Shown in pieces: positions 38,801-49,401 of a stretch of 64,000 nucleotides of DNA (within the stretch, counting starts at the first letter, position 1; each line of letters starts with the position of its first letter). The notes below the pieces were generated by a model. The model worked only from the letters and a program-made list of their open reading frames with translations. It did no database searches and was not told the origin of the DNA. A program made the position numbers and the translations under genes. Source of the stretch: Siphonodentalium dalli (Eukaryota > Mollusca > Scaphopoda > Gadilida > Siphonodentaliidae); contig CP136062.1 of the NCBI GenBank assembly GCA_032622095.1, forward strand, positions 2,666,001 to 2,730,000, read 5' to 3'.

Positions 38801-41800
38801 ATTCCGCGCGATTCCCTTATTATACTTCCATATTTTAATATGGATGTATATTGTTATTCAATTTTTTATTTTTATTTTTCATTATTTATTCTACTTCTTA
38901 ATATATTTTGTAACCCTTATATCTCAGAAAGTTAAAAGATAAATCATTGAAATTTGGTAGGTATATGCACCTTGCCAAGTTACAACTGAATGAAACATTT
39001 AGGTTTATGTCCTAACTTGCTTTCCAGAGTTATGGCCCTTAATCAAAAATTTTGGAAAAAGTTTGTGCCCAGATCTTCTCCTATAAGAAGCCAAGCAGCT
39101 GAATTCGGGTTACGTAACCGTGTTAACTGACGAAAGGGTACGAATCGGGGAAATTTTCACCAAGGTCCGAAATCAATTTGTTGAACTGGGGAGGGGTGCA
39201 AAATTTGTCAATTTTTTTCTTGTCACCGATTCCAACCATTTTTACTGTCGTGTATCTATACGACGTACTGATGCTACTCGTGAAAGAATTTTGTAAATCG
39301 ATTGAGAAATGGCCAAGTTATAACACATCGAAAAATGTACTAATAAAGTCCATGTGTAGAAAGTGCTTGTGCCCAGATCTTCTCCTAGACGAAGCGCAAC
39401 AGCTGGATTTGGTCTATGTGAGCGTCTTAAACATAGACAGAAGACCAAACCAGGAAATGCTGACAAAGGTCCGCTCAAATTTTTCCGGGCTAGGGGAGGG
39501 GCAAAATTTTTCAATTTTGTTTTTGTCGCCGATTTGAACCAAAATGGTTGTGAAGTATCTATATGATGTACTGAGTGTCATTGTGAGTGAATTTTATGAA
39601 TCGGTTGACAAATGTAGAAATTGTGACCCCTTCCTTTTGTTCAAGTTTACAGAAAATGCACTATGAATTTAAATTCCTTCAACCGATCGTCACGTGTTTG
39701 GTGTCATTCGATGGGGAATTTCTAGTACTTCAAAACGATTACCTACTTGCGGTATTATGACGATGGAGGCCGGAGATATTCGAAAAGTATGTACTGAACA
39801 ACATACATATTGGCCTACATAGTAGAATATCGCCACAATACCTTACCAAAACCCTGCTAAATATTAAAGGGGCATCGAATATGAACACAATGACGCAAAA
39901 ATTATCTCGATATCGCGAAAATTGGCCGAGATATGGCGAATTTTCTACCCGCGTCACCAAATTTCGAGGCATGGGTGGGGGTCACACCAGAACGTTCCAA
40001 CTGAACACAGAAATGTCAATAAACTATACTATAGACATTCCAATCAATTCCGCGCGATTCCCTTATTATACTTCCATATTTTAATATGGATGTATATTGT
40101 TATTCAATTTTTTATTTTTATTTTTCATTATTTATTCTACTTCTTAATATATTTTGTAACCCTTATATCTCAGAAAGTTAAAAAGATAAATCATTGAAAT
40201 TTGGTAGGTATATGCACCTTGCCAAGTTACAACTGAATGAAACATTTAGGTTTATGTCCTAACTTGCTTTCCAGAGTTATGGCCCTTAATCAAAAATTTT
40301 GGAAAAAGTTTGTGCCCAGATCTTCTCCTATAAGAAGCCAAGCAGCTGAATTCGGGTTACGTAACCGTGTTAACTGACGAAAGGGTACGAATCGGGGAAA
40401 TTTTCACCAAGGTCCGAAATCAATTTGTTGAACTGGGGAGGGGTGCAAAATTTGTCAATTTTTTTCTTGTCACCGATTCCAACCATTTTTACTGTCGTGT
40501 ATCTATACGACGTACTGATGCTACTCGTGAAAGAATTTTGTAAATCGATTGAGAAATGGCCAAGTTATAACACATCGAAAAATGTACTAATAAAGTCCAT
40601 GTGTAGAAAGTGCTTGTGCCCAGATCTTCTCCTAGACGAAGCGCAACAGCTGGATTTGGTCTATGTGAGCGTCTTAAACATAGACAGAAGACCAAACCAG
40701 GAAATGCTGACAAAGGTCCGCTCAAATTTTTCCGGGCTAGGGGAGGGGCAAAATTTTTCAATTTTGTTTTTGTCGCCGATTTGAACCAAAATGGTTGTGA
40801 AGTATCTATATGATGTACTGAGTGTCATTGTGAGTGAATTTTATGAATCGGTTGACAAATGTAGAAATTGTGACCCCTTCCTTTTGTTCAAGTTTACAGA
40901 AAATGCACTATGAATTTAAATTCCTTCAACCGATCGTCACGTGTTTGGTGTCATTCGATGGGGAATTTCTAGTACTTCAAAACGATTACCTACTTGCGGT
41001 ATTATGACGATGGAGGCCGGAGATATTCGAAAAGTATGTACTGAACAACATACATATTGGCCTACATAGTAGAATATCGCCACAATACCTTACCAAAACC
41101 CTGCTAAATATTAAAGGGGCATCGAATATGAACACAATGACGCAAAAATTATCTCGATATCGCGAAAATTGGCCGAGATATGGCGAATTGTCTACCCGCG
41201 TCACCAAATTTCGAGGCATGGGTGGGGGTCACACCAGAACGTTCCAACTGAACACAGAAATGTCAATAAACTATACTATAGACATTCCAATCAATTCCGC
41301 GCGATTCCCTTATTATACTTCCATATTTTAATATGGATGTATATTGTTATTCAATTTTTTATTTTTATTTTTCATTATTTATTCTACTTCTTAATATATT
41401 TTGTAACCCTTATATCTCAGAAAGTTAAAAAGATAAATCATTGAAATTTGGTAGGTATATGCACCTTGCCAAGTTACAACTGAATGAAACATTTAGGTTT
41501 ATGTCCTAACTTGCTTTCCAGAGTTATGGCCCTTAATCAAAAATTTTGGAAAAAGTTTGTGCCCAGATCTTCTCCTATAAGAAGCCAAGCAGCTGAATTC
41601 GGGTTACGTAACCGTGTTAACTGACGAAAGGGTACGAATCGGGGAAATTTTCACCAAGGTCCGAAATCAATTTGTTGAACTGGGGAGGGGTGCAAAATTT
41701 GTCAATTTTTTTCTTGTCACCGATTCCAACCATTTTTACTGTCGTGTATCTATACGACGTACTGATGCTACTCGTGAAAGAATTTTGTAAATCGATTGAG

Positions 41801-41964
41801 AAATGGCCAAGTTATAACACATCGAAAAATGTACTAATAAAGTCCATGTGTAGAAAGTGCTTGTGCCCAGATCTTCTCCTAGACGAAGCGCAACAGCTGG
41901 ATTTGGTCTATGTGAGCGTCTTAAACATAGACAGAAGACCAAACCAGACAAAGGTCCGCTCAAA
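23857..41964 (+). repeat. B'' satellite array, 14.5 copies of 1247 bp
   Basis: Monomer starts are 23857, 25103, 26350, 27597, 28844, 30091, 31338, 32585, 33832, 35079, 36326, 37573, 38820, 40066 and 41313, and the last stops after about 650 bp. Copies are almost identical. Private changes seen include 'aaatattt' at about 26524, 'acggcg' near 26792, 'gtaagc' near 28196, a lost A near 35870, an extra G near 36240, a lost A near 38935 and 'gaattg' near 41186. All copies carry one mismatch in the head hairpin (AATATGGATGTAT). Recurrent 119-aa and 90-aa frames follow the period and are not supported as genes. Confidence 0.95.
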
Positions 41965-43555
41965 CCTAACCCCGTTAACAAACTGTTAACTAAGAAATTG
42001 TCTATTCAAAGTATAATACACGAACTATGAACGAATGTTGTACATGCTCACGTGTTATTCAACAAACTAGCCGTGTCAAAGACGCGGCTGTACGTTCATC
42101 CCGTCTTATTCAAATACCGATTCATATATTTCTCGTTTTGCTACACACGAAACGGAGTCGACTTTTGGGGAAACCAGAGGCCAAATGGGTCCAAATCAAC
42201 CTGTTCCAAAAAGTCGTTCATTTTGTTTTCACTTTTTGAAAAAGGCTTCATTATTTCAACCTAAACTTTTGGACTTAGAAAATTATTTTTTTCTCAGTCA
42301 AGTGAAAAGAGCTCTTCACAAAATTTCCGCTTATATATATAATATATATTTTCTATATATACGCCAAAAATTTGTCACTCCCCTCTCTCCTTCCTCCGGC
42401 TACCCCATCCTCCCGCGGATGGAACCTAGCTCCGATTCGAACACACCCGTCTCGCGGGCTAGACTCATTCCTCTACGTGGGAACCGATAGAACTCCCATC
42501 GAATTCCAACAATCATTTCCAAAGTGGTATATTGGTATGAGTACATATCGGAGCTGTTATAAACCAAATAACTTGGATTTGAATATAAACCCACCGATTC
42601 GTAAATTTTGTAGCCCATGGTGTGTGCTAAATTATCATTTTATCGTGTATAGTGTGTCATGAACTATCTGCGGGCGTGCATTTCACTTTTGTATTTTCTT
42701 TCGCATCTTCAACGCACTGCATCTCATATACAACCAAACAAAATACAAAAATTACATTAATGGGATCAAACAAGGCTTAGTTATACTATGTAATCTTATA
42801 CAAACGTAAAGACGACGTATATCCAATTATTTCATTTGCGATAACAACGATAAACACATAGAAAAATGCAAACATCATCATTTTCGTAATAACAATTTGT
42901 ATATTGTTATACACCGTAGGATATTGCAAATGGACATTCAATTCTTTCCGTTAGTATATGTCTGCCAAACTAGAAATGACTCCCTTTATACTTTCACATA
43001 ATAAAACACCACTGGTAGGTTCGTGCGCCGTGATATAAGTCTTGTCAACAAGCAAACGTGAAACAAACGCTCATTATTCCTACCATATAGGGAATGCACT
43101 TACAGAGAACGCTCTTTTCTGTTCGGTTACGTTCATACCCCATGTGAATTGCTTTGTGTGTTGTTGTTTATCGTGACTGTTGAATATACCGTGAAATTCA
43201 TTTTATTCTTCGGATTCAACGTTCATTGATCGCGATACATGTTATGTGCTTGTTTGAACCACTTATCTGCCCATGTGGTACAAGTCTTGTGAGAATGGGA
43301 CGGATATTTTCGGAGTTAGTAACATCCAACATAGGGAAATCGTCAAATTGGAGTCGTGTTTCCATGTTGGAATTCTGCAAATGAGCAGTGCTAAAGAAAA
43401 CGACATTAAAACATTCTCATTAATCTTCCGATTATACGTGCATTAATGTGGAGTGTTCAGGTACCATTTATATTATAATTATTACCTTATTATACCCATG
43501 CAATCAGTTGTGGGTGGGGTGGGAATTGTATATGCCTACATGAATCAGCTTGTTC

Positions 43556-43572
43556 GTCCGTCCGTCCGTCCG
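43556..43572 (+). repeat. (GTCC)n microsatellite
   Basis: About four GTCC units in a row, with further imperfect 'gtccgt' units at about 43634-43655. Confidence 0.9.
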
Positions 43573-43992
43573 TTCATCAATATATATATCTAATTGTCCC
43601 CGATAGATTTGGGAGGAATATAGTAATCAACATGTCTGTCCGTGCGTCCGTCTGAGATGATTGATAACTTTAGTATTAGTTAACTGATTCGTAAGTGACA
43701 TGTCCGTGATATTTCTACAATGCGAGAGTTTGGGTATAGTAGAACTTCATTTATCCAAATATTCGCTTTTATCACATTCTGGTGAATGTAATGATTTCAT
43801 AGAGATGTGAGGAATTAATGGACTGTCCCGTTATGCAGAAGGATACAGCAGGGCGCTCTCTAAACTACAGTCAGAACAAGACGCGTAATTTGTTGGATGA
43901 CATATGTGACCCAGTTCGCCATAACATTAACAAGCTGAGCAACGTGGTCGCCATGTTGCGATGTAAGGAATATATGTAGTATTTTGTATATA

Positions 43993-44219
43993 CCTATTGC
44001 ACAGGGGCCTGTAACGCGTTCCCGCCCCTTTACTCTGCCCATATACGCCGCTTCTATATACCCGCCCACATACTCGCCGACGCGTTAATGGTAGTATAAT
44101 AAGGACCTTATTATACTACCATTAACGTGAAGCAGGCGCGTATACAGCAGCGGTGTATATGGGCAGCGCAAAGGGGGGATGGGAAACTGAGCGCGTTACA
44201 TGGCCCTGTGATCTATTGG
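43993..44219. mobile_element. Foldback element, ~227 bp
   Basis: The centre is a perfect inverted repeat with 22-bp arms around one A (44083-44127). The outer arms, about 90 bp each, also pair with some mismatches. Matching stretches are 'cacaggg', 'tgtaacgcg', 'ctgcccatatac' and 'ccgct' on one side and their complements on the other. The GC-rich arms contrast with the AT-rich surroundings. It may be a foldback MITE. A transcribed hairpin (small-RNA precursor) is a less likely alternative. No target duplication could be fixed. Confidence 0.7.
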
Positions 44220-44384
44220 ATAAATAAAGGGATATACAGTGGACCAATGTACTCTCCAAGCCACCAATCACCTCAAGGGCTGGCATTTTCCCCATATTCT
44301 CAGTGTTGAATAAGTCGGTATACTATACACAGTTATGCATTGGATTCATTATGTTAAGCCATCTTGAATTTGTCATTGCTTGCT

Positions 44385-44681
44385 TTATGTAGTTATGGCC
44401 CTTAAACCGACCTCTCACATGTGTCGACAATTTATTGTAGAGTATCACCGGAATGCTTTGAGGTAGCGGAACGGGACAAATTATCTTCATTTATAAAAAA
44501 AGTGGCTGTTGTCATAATATTGACGGGGAGGGGTGTTCAATGTTCAAATTCTCTCCAATTGCGACCAAACTTTAATGGAATGCATGTTCTACCTGACATC
44601 CCGATATCGATGCCGTGAACATTTTGTAATTGGTTTAAAATTGACCGAGTTACCGTTGAAAAATATTGAACAAATTAATGA
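44385..44681 (+). repeat. Decayed A/B-type satellite monomer
   Basis: It shows the phrases 'agttatggccctta', 'gacggggaggggtg', 'gcgaccaaa' and 'attttgtaattggtt' in the same order as the A and B monomers, at low identity. It is an old relic inside the tail of unit III. Confidence 0.5.
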
Positions 44682-44685
44682 CCCC

Positions 44686-44687
<2 letters not shown>

Positions 44688-44745
<58 letters not shown>
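44688..44745 (+). repeat. (CT)n microsatellite, ~58 bp
   Basis: A C run is followed by an almost pure CT dinucleotide repeat with one 'ttt' interruption. Arg-Glu and Ser-Leu repeat reading frames across it are artefacts. Confidence 0.97.
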
Positions 44746-44748
<3 letters not shown>

Positions 44749-44859
44749 ATTGAGGAACATGGCGAATAGAGGAGCCAAATATTTATTGCATTTTCCAGAT
44801 GAGAAGAGTGATTCGGACCGAAATGTTCCACTTGAAAGTGTTTTGTCCCAGCTGTTACC

Positions 44860-45735
44860 AATGTATTGCTGGGACAAAAATATCCGATATTTTTCCTGCC
44901 AAATCAAAACGGGCGAATGAAGGAGGGAAGTTATAGGTGGATTATCTCTTTGTAAACATGTATTATATAGTTACCGGGGTATAAAATATTAGAAATGAAT
45001 CGAAGACTCCTGTCCAGAAATGCTTCTTTCGATTAATATTGATTTGATTGCGAATATTTTCTGCTAAAAAAAGGTGTGGTTGTTTAGTTAATGAACAATA
45101 GTGGTTACTGTTAACATATACCAGAAATGTTATTGTGTAATTTTATCACAAATACACGTTAATTATACTCTTTATCGCTTATAACTATGGAATAAAACAA
45201 TACAATCAATCAATCTGGGATATTTGATGTTCGGTACGTAGCTATAAAAACAACCTAATGCTACCTATCTTTATATGATATCGCTTGAATTGTCTGTTCT
45301 AAAAATAGACAAATAAATTGTCCCAATTAATCATCTCATTTCATTATAAAATATTCGAAATAAAATAGATAGTAATTGATAGAAGCCTTTCCGGGCAGGG
45401 TTATTCAAATCATAGTTATTATTCTAGACCCATGCAACTATTTCAAATTTGTTATTTAAAGAGATAATCCATCTTTAATGCAGGGACATGTACGTCGGTA
45501 TACTATCGGATTGCCCACCAAGATTGACCACAAAGCAACCTGCCCAACGAAGAGCTCGCTTCGGGAGGGTTCAGACTTTATGAAAATTCCGCAGAAACTT
45601 AGAGAGGGGGGGGGGGGGGTCAAATTCGCCAATTCAGATAAAACTAAACCGAAGAGAGGATGTGCAGGGTAGTAGTACTTACGTGCAACTTTAGTGCGAT
45701 TTTCTAAGTTTTTTTTGCGAACGAGTATAGAATGT
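44860..45735 (+). repeat. Relic of family E, split by a MITE
   Basis: The part 44890-44930 ('ccaaatcaaaacgggcgaatg') matches family E at about 909-935, and 45478-45640 continues the same repeat ('gcagggacatgta', 'cggtatact', 'aacctgccca', a long G run). The two parts join cleanly if 44934-45474 and one TTA are removed. The same family is at 560-1364. Confidence 0.65.
44934..45474. mobile_element. 541-bp MITE with ~90-bp inverted repeats
   Basis: The left end AGGTGGATTATCTCTTT and the inverted right end AGATGGATTATCTCTTT pair. The pairing continues imperfectly for about 90 bp, through ATAGTT, GGGT(A/C)TA, CCTG(T/C)CC(A/G)GAAA and GCTTC. TTA at 44931-44933 and 45475-45477 is a candidate 3-bp target duplication (TA is also possible). 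The interrupted family E repeat gives the empty site. No transposase frame is present, and I cannot name the superfamily. Confidence 0.75.
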
Positions 45736-46052
45736 TGCACGGACGTTTATTATATATACTATCACCGTCATAATCAAGTAATAATATTACCACCAGACGG
45801 GTGCTTGGCTTTTATTATACTCTGTCTCCATCATGATCGAGTACAACTATTAATATTATAAGTAGAGAACTATATCGTGCATCAGGTTTTATATATCAGG
45901 CATGTTTGTGATCGCTTCAGTTCATAAACTAGGTGTATACATACACAAAGTGCATACATGTTGTCAGTCACGGCCGTTATAATCGCGCCCTCGCGCCAGG
46001 TGTGGATCGACCTTTACTCACTTAGCTTTAAATAATGATTGTCACCAGGAGG

Positions 46053-46545
46053 TGTGTTTCCACTGGCCGTTGAAATAACTGACCCGACAAATTGATAAAC
46101 CGACACGGGCAAATTACAGATCGGCATTGATTTAAAATTTCGCACTTCTGTATTGGACAGACTATAACTCTCTGTATCTTTCACGAGAAAATACCATCCA
46201 ATTGCAGATGTAATTTTTAACATCTCATGTCTTTTATTTGAAATATAGGTACAAGACAGAAACACATGCGTGTATACAGAACTCGCACGTGTTCTTTATT
46301 CCCGTTGCCAATTAAATATATATATATATTGTACACATTTATGCATTTATACTAATAAAACCCAATTGTGTGTGTGTTCGTTTGTTTGTCTGTCTGCCGG
46401 GCTATTGGCGACCAACCGGTTGGATCATGGCAAAAGAAAATTGGTACACATGGTAAATTCTCAAATGGAGTGTCATCGGATAGGTACAACTGACGTCAAA
46501 TGGTTTAAATTGGCATTCATGAATAATTTAATATATAATTAATTA
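46053..46545 (+). repeat. Distal part of diverged tail C
   Basis: It aligns well with 8958-9430. Shared stretches include 'actggccgttgaaat', 'agatcggcattgatttaaaa', 'ttctttattcccgttgccaa', 'ctaataaaacc' and 'aaccggttggatcatg'. The Tc1-like MITE that follows in C and C' is absent here, and similarity stops after 'aataatttaata'. Confidence 0.75.
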
Positions 46546-47244
46546 CATACCTATTATGATCGGACCCACGGAGCTGAAAATTAGTGCACATGTTTAAATT
46601 GTCCAGGGAAATGCTATCCGTTAGGTGCTTTGCCATCATATGACTTGAGGTGGGACAAATAAATGATATCAACAAAGATACACATCAAATAGCGTTTATT
46701 ATCAGCTTGGAAGATTGTGGGGAAATTGCTACAGATGGGTAACTAGACCATGATATTGCCATGGGGCAGGTGCCGTGGATCTCAGATGACTTAAGCAGCA
46801 CTAATCATTAGCAATAAAGATCGTTTATCTTTAGCTTCGAATAAATGGATGGAGAAATTGGTAGCTTCCCAGAGGTGTCTCATGGAATATGTGTGGTTTA
46901 TCTCAGTACAAATCGACACATGTGTAACTTGATCCAGGTAACCGTTAGAGAAATAATTAGGGTTTGTGTTTGGGTTAGTTTTATTGTTAGTGTTATGGAT
47001 TATGTCAGGGATGTGAATAGTATAGTCAGGGCTAAAGGTTGGGTAAGGGTTGACTATTGTTATATACATAGTTAGAATAGTAGATGCGGTTATGGTTACG
47101 ACTAGAGCACGGTTATGCTTATGAAAACATTTCGCCTTAAGATACAGTATGGGATGCCGATAGGTATGGTTATGGTTAAGGTTTGGGTTATGGGAAAGGT
47201 AATGATTGAGAAGGGGTTTGGATTGGAAAATATATGACAATTAT

Positions 47245-47287
47245 ATGGAAGTATCAAACTTCCAATTGGAAGTTTAAAATTTCTAGT
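47245..47287 (+). mobile_element. Helitron-like 3' end signature of unit III tail
   Basis: ATGGAAGTAT (47245-47254), arms AAACTTCC and GGAAGTTT around AATT (47256-47275, a perfect 20-bp palindrome), a 7-nt spacer, CTAG (47283-47286) and T (47287). Here the same C-type end is followed by a D-family head instead of an A head. Confidence 0.55.
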
Positions 47288-47338
47288 TATACTTCCATGT
47301 TTTAACATGGAAGTATATTGTAATTCTTCTGGCTTTTA
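47287..47338 (+). repeat. Extra copy of the 52-bp D head
   Basis: The head module (hairpin TATACTTCCATGTT-TT-AACATGGAAGTATA followed by 'ttgtaattcttctggctttt') occurs twice in a row, at 47287 and 47339. Only the second copy continues into monomers. Confidence 0.85.
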
Positions 47339-48874
47339 TTATACTTCCATGTTTTAACATGGAAGTATATTGTAATTCTTCTGGCTTTTATTTTTTTTTT
47401 TTTTCTTATTCCTATTATTCCATAACGTGCCTTAATCTCCGGAACGGCTGGACCGATTCACTTGCTGTTTTCGGTTTCAGTATATAACTTTGGAAGATCT
47501 CGGTAAATGGCCTATTGAGAATTTCGTCCGACCTTGACCTTCGGAGTTATCGCCATTTTGTTGATTTTTGGGGGTTTTTCGCGACACAAAAGTAACTTGC
47601 GAAATCGATGTTTGATCTCTTATATCGTCGAAACGGCTTAACCGATTGATTTGAAATTTGGTACTTGCATAGCCATTGAGTATACAAAGTCGATGTACAA
47701 ATTGGGAATTTCGTGTGACCTTGACCTTTGGAAACAACGCTCTTTATCGGTTTTATTGTTGTGACCGTATCTCCTCCGAAACGGCTTGAGATATCGATTT
47801 CGGACTTTTTTCGTTATTTGCGCATGTATGTGTGTTATGAACCACCGAAAAATTATAGGGTTCGCACTTCCGGTTTAAAAGTTCGCTACTGGTCGAAGGA
47901 TAAAAGAACGCTCTTTATAGGGAATCTAGAACGGCTTGAGATATTGAGTTGGGATTTTTTGCGTTATGTGCAGCAAACCCTGCGCTGTCGAACGATATAT
48001 ATAATTAACGGATATCACTTCCGGTTCGGGAGAGCGGGCGTGTGGGTATGTATCTCAAAACTATTTTAGCGCATATTTTGATAACATTTGGTAGACGTCA
48101 TCAGTAGATGCCACTGATTGCTATGCAACTCGAATTTTAAAAATCGGACATAAACTTCGAGAGTTTTGGCTGTTTAAAAACCTGGTTTATTTCCGACCTT
48201 GACCTTCAGAGTTATCGACATTTTGTTTATTTTTGGGGGCGTCTTCGCGCCACTAAAATGACTTGCAAAATCGAGGTTTGATTTCTTATATCGCCGAAAC
48301 GGCTTGGCCGATTGATTTGAAATTCGGAACCTTCTTAGCCATTGCGCATTGGCAGTCGATGAAATAATAGGGAATTTCGTCTGACCTTGACCTTTGGGTA
48401 CAACGCTCTTTATCGGTTTTATTGTTGTGAAGAGATCTCCTCCTAAACGGCTTGAGATATCGGGTTCGGACTTTTTTCATTATTTGCGCATGTATGTGTG
48501 TCATGAACCGCCGAAAAATGATATGGTTCGCACTTCCGGTTTAAAAGTTCGCTACTGATCGAAGAATAAAACGACGCTCTTTATATGAAATCCAGAACGG
48601 CTTGAGATATTGAGTTGGGACTTTTTGCATGATGTGCACCAAACTCTGCGCTCTCGAACGATATATATAGTTAACGGATGTCACTTCCGGTTCGGGAGAA
48701 CGGGCGTGTGGGTACGTGTCTCAAAACTATTTTGGCGCAGATTTTGATGAAATTTGTTGGACATAATCTTTAGTTGTCGCTGACCACTACTCCGCTCAGA
48801 TTTTTAAATTCGGACTTAAACTTCTCGAGTTATGGCTGCTTAAAAACCTGATTTTTATGGGGTTTTCGGACCCC

Positions 48875-48906
48875 TAGAATGACTTGCAAAATTGCAAGTC
48901 ATTCTA
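48875..48906. repeat. Snap-back palindrome, 15-bp arms
   Basis: The D-monomer sequence 'tagaatgacttgcaa' is followed after AA by its exact inverse. Other D monomers have only the first arm and go on with 'ttgcaaaatcgatg'. The second arm therefore looks newly copied from the first, just before the minisatellite starts. Confidence 0.9.
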
Positions 48907-48930
48907 CATATATACGTTCTACATTCTACA

Positions 48931-49141
48931 TATATACGAGAGCCAGCGGCGCATAAGATACTATAGGTGGCGGGATGAGATGGTGGTGGGTACTACCTAT
49001 ATACGAGAGCCTGCATGCGGCGCATAAGAAACTATGGGTGGCGTGATGGGTGGGTGGGTACTACGGTACTACCTATATACGAGCGCCTGCGACGCATAAG
49101 ATACTATGGGTGGCGGGATGGGACGGTGGGTGGGTACTACC
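48931..49141 (+). repeat. Minisatellite, three copies of ~67-76 bp
   Basis: Copies start with 'tatatacgag' at 48931, 48998 and 49074. Each holds 'gcgcataaga' or 'acgcataaga', 'actat(a/g)ggtggcg(g/t)gatg' and 'tgggtactac'. A fourth partial start is at 49142. It interrupts a D monomer and is not found in the other D units. Confidence 0.9.
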
Positions 49142-49401
49142 TATATATGATAATTTTTACTGATTTCACTTCCGGTTTGGAAGCACGGGCGTGTTGGTAT
49201 GTATCTCAAAATGTTTTTGGTGCAGATATTGATGAAATTTGGTGGATATAATCTGCGGTTGCCGAGTATTGCTATGAGCTACAGTATCACCATACTGACA
49301 TGTGTCTCCTGAAAACTGACGCTTTATCAGGTGACACAATTTACCGTCATTGGCGAACATGGAAGTATCGAAATTGCTGTGCAATTACAGTTTCATTCTA
49401 G

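Larger units (their letters stand above)
22465..47286 (+). mobile_element. Composite unit III: A head, long B'' array, decayed C-like tail
   Basis: This is the longest unit, 24.8 kb. It has one A monomer, 14 full and one partial B'' monomers, and then about 5.3 kb that keeps the start, middle and end of tail C in order, broken up by insertions. It ends with a C-type hairpin and CTAG at 47283-47286. The conserved order A-Bn-C supports one ancestral element, although its tail is much older-looking than C and C'. The B'' monomers are nonetheless almost identical. Confidence 0.5.
41965..47286 (+). repeat. Diverged C-like tail of unit III with many insertions
   Basis: Segments aligning with tail C appear in the same order: about 42206-42235 (C about 6680-6710), 43690-43800 (C about 8720-8825), 46053-46545 (C about 8958-9430) and 47050-47286 (C about 9950-10160). 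Between them lie a foldback element, relic satellite monomers, simple repeats and a 541-bp MITE. Near the start is GTTAAC-AAACT-GTTAAC (41974-41990). From 42240 to 43500 I see AT-rich DNA with no recognisable gene. 45740-46050 holds a weak 65-bp direct duplication, and 46546-47049 holds GGTTA-rich low-complexity DNA. Confidence 0.55.
47339..49401 (+). mobile_element. D unit 1 (2063 bp)
   Basis: It consists of a hairpin head, then 'cttaatctccggaacggctgg', then about 620-670-bp monomers (anchor 'tgaccttgacctttgg' at 47716 and 48382), then a minisatellite interruption, then the D tail. The tail ends with ATGGAAGTAT (49358), hairpin AATTGC-TGT-GCAATT, an 11-nt spacer and CTAG (49398-49401). Monomers contain a ~150-bp sub-repeat ('acggcttgagatat' at 47781 and 47931). 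The 113-aa frame at 47728-48069 recurs in sister monomers with breaks and is not called. Confidence 0.65.

Noticed and set aside
23857-41964. CRISPR array
   Set aside because: The repeat is 1.25 kb long with no short repeat-spacer pattern, and the context is eukaryotic satellite DNA.
44589-44907. Arg-Glu repeat proteins on the minus strand
   Set aside because: They are translations of the (CT)n microsatellite in two frames.
46900-47230. Interstitial telomere repeat
   Set aside because: The stretch is GGTTA/GTTAGGG-flavoured but very irregular, and the last part is homologous to tail C, so it is low-complexity DNA inside the tail.
47728-48069. Repeated 83-126-aa frames in D monomers (METTLFI... 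type)
   Set aside because: They follow the ~650-bp monomer and its ~150-bp sub-repeat. Many sister monomers have frameshifts or stops at different places, with no sign of protein-level constraint.
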